From contig CAZNYF010000020.1 of assembly GCA_964577195.1 (NCBI GenBank), positions 1 to 23,750 of the forward strand: a DNA stretch of 23,750 nucleotides, in the 5' to 3' direction. The translations under genes were made by a program, and so were the position numbers. The notes beneath the pieces were generated by a model, which worked only from the letters and a program-made list of their open reading frames with translations, did not search any database and was not told where the DNA came from. Position 1 is the first letter of the stretch. Every line of letters begins with the position of its first letter. This stretch comes from HyVt-560 sp964577195 (GTDB lineage Bacteria > Pseudomonadota > Gammaproteobacteria > UWMA-0217). Shown piece after piece: positions 15,857 to 22,801 of this stretch.

Positions 15857-17377
15857 ATGATTTCTGATTTGCCATTACTCTCGCTACTCACCTGGGTTCC
15901 AATTTTCGGTGGATTTGCGTTGTTACTCATCGGTGAGCGTTCACCGCAGATGGTTCGCTGGGCAGCTTTAGCGATTACCATGATCGTCTTCCTGCTGAGT
16001 ATTCCGCTTTATACTGATTTTGATTCAACCACGGCTGCTATGCAGTTTGAAGAAAATCGACCGTGGATCGAAGCGTTTAATATTAATTACCACCTCGGCA
16101 TTGATGGTCTATCCATGCCGCTGATTATCCTTACGGCATTTATCACAGTGCTCGTTGTAATCGCTGCCTGGGAAGTCATAAAACTACGTGTTGCACAATA
16201 CATGGCCGCTTTTCTGGTACTTGAAGGCGTCATGATTGGTGCCTTTGCTGCACTCGATGCGATGCTTTTTTATATCTTTTTCGAAGCAATGTTGATTCCG
16301 ATGTTTTTAATTATCGGTATCTGGGGTGGGCCACGCAGGGTTTACGCCACCATTAAGTTCTTCTTGTATACGTTCTTTGGATCAGTGTTCATGCTGATCT
16401 CACTGATTTATATGTATTCGCTGTCAGGCAGTTTCGACATTCTTGATTTCCATGCATTACCGATTGCATTGCAACCGCAAATATTTATCTTTTTATCTTT
16501 TTTAATTGCTTTCGGTGTCAAAGTGCCCATGTGGCCCGTCCACACCTGGTTGCCAGATGCTCATGTTGAAGCACCTACTGGTGGTTCGGTGATCCTGGCG
16601 GCGATAATGTTGAAAATCGGGGGCTATGGTTTTCTACGCTTTTCATTACCGATTACGCCGGACGCGAGTCGTACATTAGATTGGTTAATGATTCTGTTGT
16701 CGTTAATCGCGATTGTATACATCGGGTATGTCGCGCTGGTGCAAAAAGACATGAAGAAGCTGATTGCATATTCATCCATTTCCCACATGGGTTTCGTTAC
16801 CCTCGGGTTTTTTGTTCTGTATAAAATTCACGACAATACCGGCAGCTACGATGGCGCAATCATGGGCATTGAAGGCGGCATGGTACAGATGATTTCCCAC
16901 GGCTTTATTTCTGCCGCGATGTTCCTTAGTGTTGGCGTGCTTTACGATCGTATGCACTCTCGCATGATCGGAGATTACGGTGGTGTGATTCAAGCTATGC
17001 CGGTCTTTGGTGGTTTCATGGTGCTGTTTGCAATGGCGAATTCAGGGTTGCCGGGTACGTCAGGATTCGTTGGCGAATTTTTGGTTATTCTTGCTGCCTT
17101 TAAAGCCAACTTCTGGTTTGCTTTTCTGGCTTCAGTGACGCTGATTATTGGTGCAGCTTACACCTTGTGGATGATTAAACGCGTGCTGTACGGAAAAGTC
17201 GCTAATGAAAAAGTGGCTGCTTTGAAAGATGTGAATAGACGAGAGTTTTTAATCTTATCGCTGCTGGCGGTTGCTGTTATCGCAATTGGTGTCTGGCCGA
17301 ATCCATTGCTAGAGGTGATGCATGTCAGTGTTGAAAATTTGGTTAAATTTGCTACCGCAACCAAACTGGGTTCCTGA
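15857..17377 (+). CDS. nuoM: NADH-quinone oxidoreductase subunit M
   Basis: NuoM (ND4 family) is the middle antiporter-like proton pump of the membrane arm. The 506-residue protein has about 14 hydrophobic segments. The pump residues are Glu143 (FFEAMLIPMFLIIG), Lys222 (FGVKVPMWPVHTWLPDAH) and Lys253 (AAIMLKIGGYGFLRF), in the conserved order. It is preceded by GAGGAT in the short stretch left by the upstream palindrome and is separated from nuoN by 2 bases (TGATAATG). Whether its transcription is continuous with nuoL through the palindrome cannot be seen from the sequence. Confidence 0.98.
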   Translation: MISDLPLLSLLTWVPIFGGFALLLIGERSPQMVRWAALAITMIVFLLSIPLYTDFDSTTAAMQFEENRPWIEAFNINYHLGIDGLSMPLIILTAFITVLVVIAAWEVIKLRVAQYMAAFLVLEGVMIGAFAALDAMLFYIFFEAMLIPMFLIIGIWGGPRRVYATIKFFLYTFFGSVFMLISLIYMYSLSGSFDILDFHALPIALQPQIFIFLSFLIAFGVKVPMWPVHTWLPDAHVEAPTGGSVILAAIMLKIGGYGFLRFSLPITPDASRTLDWLMILLSLIAIVYIGYVALVQKDMKKLIAYSSISHMGFVTLGFFVLYKIHDNTGSYDGAIMGIEGGMVQMISHGFISAAMFLSVGVLYDRMHSRMIGDYGGVIQAMPVFGGFMVLFAMANSGLPGTSGFVGEFLVILAAFKANFWFAFLASVTLIIGAAYTLWMIKRVLYGKVANEKVAALKDVNRREFLILSLLAVAVIAIGVWPNPLLEVMHVSVENLVKFATATKLGS

Positions 17378-17379
17378 TA

Positions 17380-18816
17380 ATGACGATTGATTTAGCTCCC
17401 GCAATACCTGAAATGTTTCTGCTAGGAATGGCTTGCGTCATTTTAATTGCAGATTTATTTATTAAACCTGAGCAACGCGTTTTAACTTACGCGCTAACCC
17501 AGTTCACGCTACTGGGAGCGATTGCACTGACCATTATGACCTGGACTACTGAGCCAGTGTGGACATTCAGTGGCGGATTTGTTCGAGATGAAATGGGCGA
17601 TGTGCTGAAAGTCTTTATTTATGGTATATCGATTGGCGTATTTTTATACGGTCGGGACTATCTCGAGGATCGTGGCATCCATAAAGGTGAATATTATGTA
17701 CTCGGCCTGCTCGCAATCCTCGGCATGGCGGTGATGGTATCCGCCTATAGTCTACTCAATCTTTATTTAGGGCTGGAGCTATTGTCATTGTCGCTTTATG
17801 CGCTGACAGCGTTTAACCGCGATTCGGGTACCGCCTCTGAAGCCGCGATGAAGTATTACGTCCTTGGGGCGATTGCTTCCGGCATGCTGCTCTACGGTAT
17901 GTCGATGCTTTACGGACTGACCGGAACTCTATATATCGGAGAAATAAGCGCCAGAGTGCATGAAGCTGTTGGTATTGAAGGGTATCGCCAACCGGTCTTA
18001 ATGTTTGCACTGGTTTTTGTCCTTGTCGGCGTAGCCTTCAAACTCGGCGCAGTGCCATTTCACATGTGGGTGCCTGATGTTTATCAAGGTGCGCCAACTC
18101 CCGTTACCTTATTCATTAGTGCCGCACCAAAAATTGCCGCGTTCGCTATGGTGATGCGCCTGCTGGTTTCAGGCTTGGGCAGCATCTCGGAACATTGGCA
18201 GGAAATGTTTACCATCCTGGCAGTTCTGTCGATAGGTGTTGGTAATCTTATCGCTATTGCACAGACCAATATTAAAAGAATGCTGGCGTATTCCACAATT
18301 TCCCATGTTGGATTTATCCTTTTGGGAATTATTGCTGCCACCGAAAATGGTTATAGATCGGCGATGTTTTATACCATCGTTTATGCGATCACTTCACTAG
18401 GATCATTTGGTGTCATTTTGATGCTGAGTCGCAAAGATTTCGAAGCTGAAGAACTTAGTGATTTTAAAGGTCTGAGCACACGTCATCCGTGGCTCGCTTT
18501 CATCATGCTGATTTTAATGGCGTCAATGATCGGAATCCCCGGAACAGCAGGCTTCGTTGCAAAACTTTCGGTGCTTCAATCCATTGTCGAAGTCCACAAA
18601 ATCGGTCTGGCGATCTTTGCTGTTTTATTCTCGGTTATTGGTGCTTATTACTACCTTCGCGTTATCTGGTTTATGTATTTTGAAAAACCAGAAGATGAAA
18701 CTTCAATTACTGGTAAATTCGATTTCAATTTGGCGTTAACTGCAAATGGTTTACTGATCTTGCTGTTCGGGATTTTTCCAGGCTTATTGATGTCTTTGTG
18801 CGTAATTAATATTTAG
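17380..18816 (+). CDS. nuoN: NADH-quinone oxidoreductase subunit N
   Basis: NuoN (ND2 family) is the antiporter-like proton pump closest to the peripheral arm. The 478-residue protein is standard length. Conserved features are GLELLSLSLYALTAFNR, with the helix-5 Glu, and VAFKLGAVPFHMWVPDVYQG, with its Lys, followed by GAPTPVTLFISAAPKIAAF with the lysine that replaces the usual helix-12 residue position of NuoL and NuoM, and AYSTISHVGFILLG. It is the last gene of the operon. The final G of its stop codon TAG is also the first base of a 157-bp palindrome, which may mark the end of the transcript. Confidence 0.97.
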   Translation: MTIDLAPAIPEMFLLGMACVILIADLFIKPEQRVLTYALTQFTLLGAIALTIMTWTTEPVWTFSGGFVRDEMGDVLKVFIYGISIGVFLYGRDYLEDRGIHKGEYYVLGLLAILGMAVMVSAYSLLNLYLGLELLSLSLYALTAFNRDSGTASEAAMKYYVLGAIASGMLLYGMSMLYGLTGTLYIGEISARVHEAVGIEGYRQPVLMFALVFVLVGVAFKLGAVPFHMWVPDVYQGAPTPVTLFISAAPKIAAFAMVMRLLVSGLGSISEHWQEMFTILAVLSIGVGNLIAIAQTNIKRMLAYSTISHVGFILLGIIAATENGYRSAMFYTIVYAITSLGSFGVILMLSRKDFEAEELSDFKGLSTRHPWLAFIMLILMASMIGIPGTAGFVAKLSVLQSIVEVHKIGLAIFAVLFSVIGAYYYLRVIWFMYFEKPEDETSITGKFDFNLALTANGLLILLFGIFPGLLMSLCVINI

Positions 18817-18972
18817 TGCCTGACCGAAAAGTAGCACGTAGCGAGACCGTTCCAGGTGTACAAGATTTGCGCTACAAGATATAGGAGTTTAGTTATTCTA
18901 AGTGACTCTATCTTGTAGTGCGAAGATTTGTATCTGGAGCGGTCGCAGTAGTGCTACTTCTCGGTCAGGCAC
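18816..18972. repeat. 157-bp palindromic element at the nuoN 3' end
   Basis: The arms start GTGCCTGACCGAAAAGTAGC (18816 onward) and end with its near-exact reverse complement GCTACTTCTCGGTCAGGCAC at 18972. Pairing continues inward through CTACAAGATA against TATCTTGTAG to TTTAG-TTATT-CTAA at 18888-18901. The inner parts, GTAGCGAGAsCGkTyCAG, AAGATTT, ACAAGrTATAG and GTTTAGTTATTCTAA, match the reverse complement of the palindrome at 15681-15828, but the outermost arms differ between the two copies. A huge hairpin at this point could act as a 3' stabiliser or stop for the nuo transcript, though no T-tract follows. It lies 70 bases before the convergent msrA stop codon. Confidence 0.85.
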
Positions 18973-19025
18973 ATTCAGAAGTACGCCCTCTTTTATCGAA
19001 TCGTGATAGCTAACGATTCAACTGA

Positions 19026-19039
19026 TTTTCTAGGTTTAA
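19026..19039. repeat. 14-bp direct repeat, copy 1 (downstream of msrA)
   Basis: TTTTCTAGGTTTAA occurs here, 3 bases past the msrA stop codon, and again at 19567-19580, upstream of the msrA start. The two copies bracket msrA exactly. Confidence 0.5.
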
Positions 19040-19042
19040 AGC

Positions 19043-19546
19043 TCATTTAAAACTGTTGGGTAATACCCAGTCGGGGCGGGGGAAATGGCAGGTATATCCA
19101 TGAGGGATTCGCTTAAGATAATCCTGATGTTCCGGTTCGGCTTCCCAAAACTCGTCGACTGCTGTTACTTTGGTGACGACCTTAGCTGGCCACAAGCCAG
19201 AAGCGTTTACGTCCTCTATTGTTTTTAGTGCGATGTGCTGTTGTTCATCAGTGGTATAAAAAATTTCGGATCGGTATGAGGTTCCTGCGTCATTGCCCTG
19301 ACGATCAACAGTTGAAGGATCGTGTATTTGGAAAAAGTAGCTGAGGATATTCCGGTAACTGGTCAACGAGTTATCAAAGGAGATTTCAATCGCCTCAGCA
19401 TGATTACCATGATTAGGATAGGTTGCATTGGTAACATCTCCACCTGTGTATCCGACCCGCGTTGCAAGAACACCAGGTAATTTTCTTATTAAATCCTGCA
19501 TACCCCAGAAGCACCCTCCTGCGAGAACAGCAATTTCTGTACTCAT
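19043..19546 (-). CDS. msrA: Peptide methionine sulfoxide reductase MsrA
   Basis: MsrA reduces the S form of methionine sulfoxide in oxidised proteins, with electrons from thioredoxin. The 167-residue protein carries the catalytic motif GGCFWG with Cys12, then the family features RVGYTGGDVTNATYPN and HAEAIEISFD (His and Glu of the active site region) and EPEHQDYL near residue 135. No extra C-terminal resolving cysteine is obvious: the last residues are HFPRPDWVLPNSFK, so it resembles the shorter cytoplasmic MsrA form. The start at 19546 has a good GAGGAAG 6 bases upstream on the minus strand. It converges with nuoN and diverges from the MOSC gene, and it is bracketed by 14-bp direct repeats. 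Confidence 0.97.
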   Translation of the reverse strand: MSTEIAVLAGGCFWGMQDLIRKLPGVLATRVGYTGGDVTNATYPNHGNHAEAIEISFDNSLTSYRNILSYFFQIHDPSTVDRQGNDAGTSYRSEIFYTTDEQQHIALKTIEDVNASGLWPAKVVTKVTAVDEFWEAEPEHQDYLKRIPHGYTCHFPRPDWVLPNSFK

Positions 19547-19566
19547 CCTCTTCCTCTCAGCTACAT

Positions 19567-19580
19567 TTTTCTAGGTTTAA
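19567..19580. repeat. 14-bp direct repeat, copy 2 (upstream of msrA)
   Basis: This is the second TTTTCTAGGTTTAA; see 19026-19039. The spacing between copies is 541 bases, the length of the msrA gene plus its leader. Confidence 0.5.
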
Positions 19581-19696
19581 TGTTATACAACGAATACTCT
19601 ATCTGTATCCAGAGGTTTACTCGGATTAAGCTTGAAAAGTATCAACAAAATCTAAATGTAAACGGGTTAAACATTTTCGCTCAATCGAATTAATCA

Positions 19697-20197
19697 ATGC
19701 ATTCTCCTAAATTAAAAACCGAAACCCCAATGCAAAAACTATTCAACACGTTACCGCAAACCGGGCGCGTTGACTGGATTGGTTTGCGACCATCGCGGCG
19801 TAGCGATATCGACGTAGTGACTGAGGTTGATGCTGATCCTGTCAGTGGTTTAGTGGGTGATCGATATGCCGGCCAGTCAGGCAAACGCCAGGTCACGTTG
19901 ATTCAAAGCGAACATTTAGTTGTCATTGCTGCATTGCTTGGCAGGGATTCTATCGCACCCGAATTACTGCGGAGAAATATCAGCGTTAGGGGGATTAATT
20001 TACTGGCTTTAAAAGACAAACAATTTCATATTGGTGATGCTGTGCTTGAATTTACCGGTTTATGTCATCCTTGTTCTTTCATGGAAGAAATCTTCGGTCC
20101 CGGGGGCTATAACGCGATTCGAGGTCATGGCGGTATTACAGCCCGTGTGCTTCAAGCTGGAAAGATTCGAATTAATGATTTGGTCAAAATAGCTTAA
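19697..20197 (+). CDS. MOSC domain-containing protein
   Basis: The 166-residue protein is a stand-alone MOSC domain, a beta-barrel fold found at the C-terminus of molybdenum-cofactor sulfurases and in YiiM-type proteins, thought to handle sulfur or molybdenum cofactor. Visible signatures are SGLVGDRYAGQSGKRQVTLI (residues about 50-69), ELLRRNISVRGINLL, with the conserved Arg-Asn, and FTGLCHPCSFME with Cys123 and Cys126, the likely functional cysteines. The C-terminus RGHGGITARVLQAGKIRIND is typical. The exact substrate is unknown. The start is uncertain: ATG 19697 and in-frame ATG 19730 both lack a clear Shine-Dalgarno, and the family domain begins after both. It is divergent from msrA, with a 150-base shared upstream region. 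Confidence 0.9.
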   Translation: MHSPKLKTETPMQKLFNTLPQTGRVDWIGLRPSRRSDIDVVTEVDADPVSGLVGDRYAGQSGKRQVTLIQSEHLVVIAALLGRDSIAPELLRRNISVRGINLLALKDKQFHIGDAVLEFTGLCHPCSFMEEIFGPGGYNAIRGHGGITARVLQAGKIRINDLVKIA

Positions 20198-20519
20198 GTT
20201 TTAACAAATAGTCACATTGTATTATTCAAGGTAGCGCTGAGAGCCTTTCTAATTAATTCATCTGTTACTAGATGCTTCATCTGAGAGTCACTCGACTTTG
20301 ATGCTTAAAATATCCAACGATATCATATCGTTACAGGATCTATTTATTTCATTCTAAACATCGTTGGTATCCAGCGATAAAAATATTTTCTATCTATTTA
20401 ATACGATCTCACGCCAGACCAGAAAATAGTGATTAGAACCCATCAAATAAACGTCTGAAAAGTAGGCAAAAAGCCGGATTCTATTCTATATATGTAGTTG
20501 CGTGAGAGGTTGTGCGCGC
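20198..20519. other. AT-rich non-coding stretch before the assembly gap
   Basis: I see no convincing gene in these 322 bases. It contains one perfect odd-centred palindrome, AACGATATCATATCGTT at 20316-20332, and a related ATCGTTGGTAT shortly after, which could be an operator-like site or chance in AT-rich DNA. Near the gap, GCCGGATTCTAT in plus orientation faintly recalls the reverse complement of an RNase P RNA 3' end, but the surrounding bases do not support it. Confidence 0.5.
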
Positions 20520-20619
20520 NNNNNNNNNNNNNNNNNNNNNNNNNNNNNNNNNNNNNNNNNNNNNNNNNNNNNNNNNNNNNNNNNNNNNNNNNNNNNNNNN
20601 NNNNNNNNNNNNNNNNNNN
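20520..20619. other. Assembly gap (100 N)
   Basis: There are exactly 100 N. This round number is the usual placeholder for a scaffold gap of unknown size, so the real distance between the MOSC gene and the 20651 gene, and any promoter or gene there, is unknown. Confidence 0.98.
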
Positions 20620-20636
20620 TTCAAAATAATCTCTAA

Positions 20637-20644
20637 AGGAGGAG
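20637..20644 (+). promoter_or_regulatory. Very strong Shine-Dalgarno for the 20651 gene
   Basis: AGGAGGAG, close to the full anti-16S complement, lies 6 bases before the ATG at 20651. It is stronger than nearly all other ribosome binding sites in the window and suggests high translation of the two-gene locus. Confidence 0.8.
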
Positions 20645-20650
20645 ATATTT

Positions 20651-21946
20651 ATGTTAGTTCTCTTATGTAAGCTATGGCCATACTTGGCTGGTGGCCTAAT
20701 CGGGTGGCTGCTTAGCGGTTGGTTCGCTCGACGTCTTAAATACGGGCCGGCACCGGTCGAAAAAATAGTTGAAAAGAAAGTCACTGTTGAGAAAGTCGTC
20801 GATAACCCAGAGCACTTATCACTCATCTCAAGTTTGCAAGCTGATAACGCTCAAATTGGAAATTTAAAATCCAGAATTTCTACGTTTGAAAGTGCGAAAC
20901 CTAAAGTGGTCGAGACAGTTGTTGAAAAAGAAATTATCAAAGAGGTTGATAATCCTCTACACATGAGTCGCATCAAGGCGCTTGAAGAAGAAAACTCCAG
21001 CATTGCTGGTTTTCAGTCCAGAATATCTGAGCTGGAAAACAGAAAGCCTGAGGTAGTCGAGAAGATTGTAGAAAAAGAAGTCGTTAAAGAAGTTGATAAT
21101 CCCCAACAACTGACTCAAATCAGATTGCTCGAAGACGAAAACTCCAAAATTGGTGGATATCGTTCCAGAATTGGAGATCTTGAAGGTGAAATCGAAGGCT
21201 GGAAGCGTGGCCCAAGTATTGACGTACCTGCTGCTAGAGCTGCGGGTCTCACCATTAAAGCTGAAGACGATTTCACTGCAATCGAAGGCATTGGTCCCAA
21301 GATTAATGAACTGATACACGCAGATGGAATTAATTCATTTGCTGAACTTTCTAGAGTAGAGCCTTCCAGAATTCAGGGCATTCTCAACAAAGCCGGTTCA
21401 AATTTTCAGATGGCGAACCCCGGTACCTGGCCTGATCAGGCAAATCTTGCCTGCAATAACCGCTGGCCAGCACTCAAAGCATTGCAGGATATTCTTGATG
21501 GCGGTGTCTATCCAGATGCCAATGCATCTTCTGCTGGCTCCGGTGGCGGAACGCAAACCGTTGATAACCCAGAGCACGTTGCGCGCATTAGCGATCTTGA
21601 AGGTCAGCTCGAAGCGATGAGTCGAGGCCCTGCGGTTGATATCGGGTTGGCAAGGTCTGCTGGTTTTAATTATCGAGCCAAAGGCAATAGTAATCATGTC
21701 GATTTCACTGTGGTTGAGGGCATTGGCCCCAAGATTGATGAGTTGATTCATGCCGCAGGCACTCACACCTACCGAGAGTTGTCGGTGACAAACCCTGACG
21801 ATATCCAGAAAATTCTGGATGCTGCAGGGCCCAACTTTAAACTTGCGAAACCTGGTACCTGGCCAGCACAGTCTGGTTTGGCTGCAAGCAATCAATGGGA
21901 AGCCTTGAAAGCTTGGCAGGACATACTTGACGGTGGAGAGGAATAA
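20651..21946 (+). CDS. Membrane-anchored coiled-coil protein with two helix-hairpin-helix domains
   Basis: I recognise domains but not a named gene. Residues about 4-24 are a hydrophobic anchor with basic residues after it (ARRLK). Then comes PAPVEKIVEKKV, followed by three 49-residue coiled-coil repeats (about 50-98, 99-147, 148-196), each starting V-DNP and ending in a V/E/K-rich VEKIVEKEVVKE tract. A fourth, shorter DNP repeat starts at about 304. Two copies of a 78-residue helix-hairpin-helix domain lie at 207-284 and 351-428. Each has EGIGPKI(N/D)ELIHA, a PGTWP motif and WxALKAxQDILDGG. This domain resembles the H3TH 'predicted 5' DNA nuclease' group COG3743, but I see no catalytic acidic cluster, so a binding role is likelier. 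The AGGAGGAG ribosome site is very strong. The OmpA-like gene follows after 2 bases. Confidence 0.85.
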   Translation: MLVLLCKLWPYLAGGLIGWLLSGWFARRLKYGPAPVEKIVEKKVTVEKVVDNPEHLSLISSLQADNAQIGNLKSRISTFESAKPKVVETVVEKEIIKEVDNPLHMSRIKALEEENSSIAGFQSRISELENRKPEVVEKIVEKEVVKEVDNPQQLTQIRLLEDENSKIGGYRSRIGDLEGEIEGWKRGPSIDVPAARAAGLTIKAEDDFTAIEGIGPKINELIHADGINSFAELSRVEPSRIQGILNKAGSNFQMANPGTWPDQANLACNNRWPALKALQDILDGGVYPDANASSAGSGGGTQTVDNPEHVARISDLEGQLEAMSRGPAVDIGLARSAGFNYRAKGNSNHVDFTVVEGIGPKIDELIHAAGTHTYRELSVTNPDDIQKILDAAGPNFKLAKPGTWPAQSGLAASNQWEALKAWQDILDGGEE

Positions 21947-21948
21947 TC

Positions 21949-22734
21949 ATGAATTACAATAACGAAGCTACAATATCACCCCATTGGCCCGCGTTTAGCC
22001 GGTTGTGGAAAATCGTTGCGATTTTGCTCTTTCTGCTCCTGGTACTGCTGTGGTTTTTACAAGCCAGTCCGTGGAGCAAAAACGGTGGTGTCTGCGCCGT
22101 AAAGCCTCCAGCGCCGGTTGAGAAAATCGTTGAGGTGGAAAAAATAGTTGAAGTGCCAGTCGCCGATACGCTGGCACCTATACTTAATCTCAAAGGTGAT
22201 TCAGCAGTGCATATTCCAGTCGGAACAACCTACGCCGATGCTGGCGCAGCCGCGATGGATAATATCGATGGCGAAGCCTCAGTGGTGGTTACCGGTGAAG
22301 TGGATTACAACACGCCAGGTGAATATGTCCTGACCTATACAGCAACGGATAAAGCCGGTAATACTTCATCGACTACCCGAACTGTTATTGTTGATGCTAA
22401 AGAGGTTGTGGCTGCTTTACCAGCATCTGCGAAGCTCTATTTCGCAAATAACAGTGCTGTCTCTCCGACCGATCCTGGCTCAACGCTTGCAGAAGTGATT
22501 GCGTACCTGAAGGCAAACTCAGGCTCAAAAGCAGTTATTTCAGGGTTCCACTCTGCGGTTGGTAACTTTGATCTTAATCAGGAGCTCTCCAAGCAGCGCG
22601 CTGCAACAGTCAGTCAGATGCTACAGGCATCAGGCATTAATGTTGACCGCATTGTTTTAGAGAAACCGGTTGAGACCACAGGTTCTGGTACAGCAGCACA
22701 AGCAAGACGTGTAGAGGTTAGTATCGGCCAATAA
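21949..22734 (+). CDS. Membrane-anchored DUF5011/Ig-like and OmpA-like domain fusion
   Basis: The 261-residue protein begins with a cytoplasmic-looking segment and a hydrophobic helix at about 21-40, with no signal-peptidase site that I can see, so it is likely anchored in the inner membrane with the rest in the periplasm. A PAPVEKIVEVEKIVEVPV tract follows (about 54-71), sharing PAPVEKIVE with the upstream protein. Residues about 76-149 are an Ig-like DUF5011 domain (VPVGTTYADAGAAAMDNIDG-like start, GEYVLTYTATDKAGNTS). Residues about 158-260 are an OmpA-like domain with LNQELSKQRA and ARRVEVSIG. The Asp of the usual GxTDxxG loop, which binds diaminopimelate in OmpA, is Ser202 here, while Arg217 is kept. 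Peptidoglycan binding may therefore be weak or altered. A terminator follows directly. Confidence 0.85.
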   Translation: MNYNNEATISPHWPAFSRLWKIVAILLFLLLVLLWFLQASPWSKNGGVCAVKPPAPVEKIVEVEKIVEVPVADTLAPILNLKGDSAVHIPVGTTYADAGAAAMDNIDGEASVVVTGEVDYNTPGEYVLTYTATDKAGNTSSTTRTVIVDAKEVVAALPASAKLYFANNSAVSPTDPGSTLAEVIAYLKANSGSKAVISGFHSAVGNFDLNQELSKQRAATVSQMLQASGINVDRIVLEKPVETTGSGTAAQARRVEVSIGQ

Positions 22735-22760
22735 CAGTAAACACCAAGTAAAACCATTGA

Positions 22761-22792
22761 ACGGGGCAGTTGCAAAACTGCCCCGTTTTTTT
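22761..22792 (+). terminator. Rho-independent terminator after the OmpA-like gene
   Basis: A perfect 11-bp stem, ACGGGGCAGTT paired with AACTGCCCCGT around a GCAA tetraloop, is followed by a run of seven T. It ends the two-gene 20651-22734 operon. There is no T-tract on the other strand, so it probably does not serve the convergent methyltransferase gene. Confidence 0.95.
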
Positions 22793-22801
22793 ATAAAAAT
22801 A

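Noticed and set aside
20455..20519. Possible RNase P RNA 3' end on the minus strand
   Set aside because: GAATCCGGCTTTTTGCCTAC on the minus strand recalls the conserved ACAGAACCCGGCTTA end of rnpB, but the bases upstream lack the expected GAUGAAUGACUG-like part. Closing the gap and running a covariance search with the bacterial class A RNase P model would settle it.
20443..20826. Minus-strand frame running across the N gap
   Set aside because: It exists only because the N run adds no stop codons, and it overlaps the well-supported gene at 20651.
20750..21110. CRISPR-like tandem repeats in the coiled-coil gene
   Set aside because: The repeats are about 147 bases apart, imperfect and in frame; they encode the 49-residue coiled-coil units and have no spacer structure.
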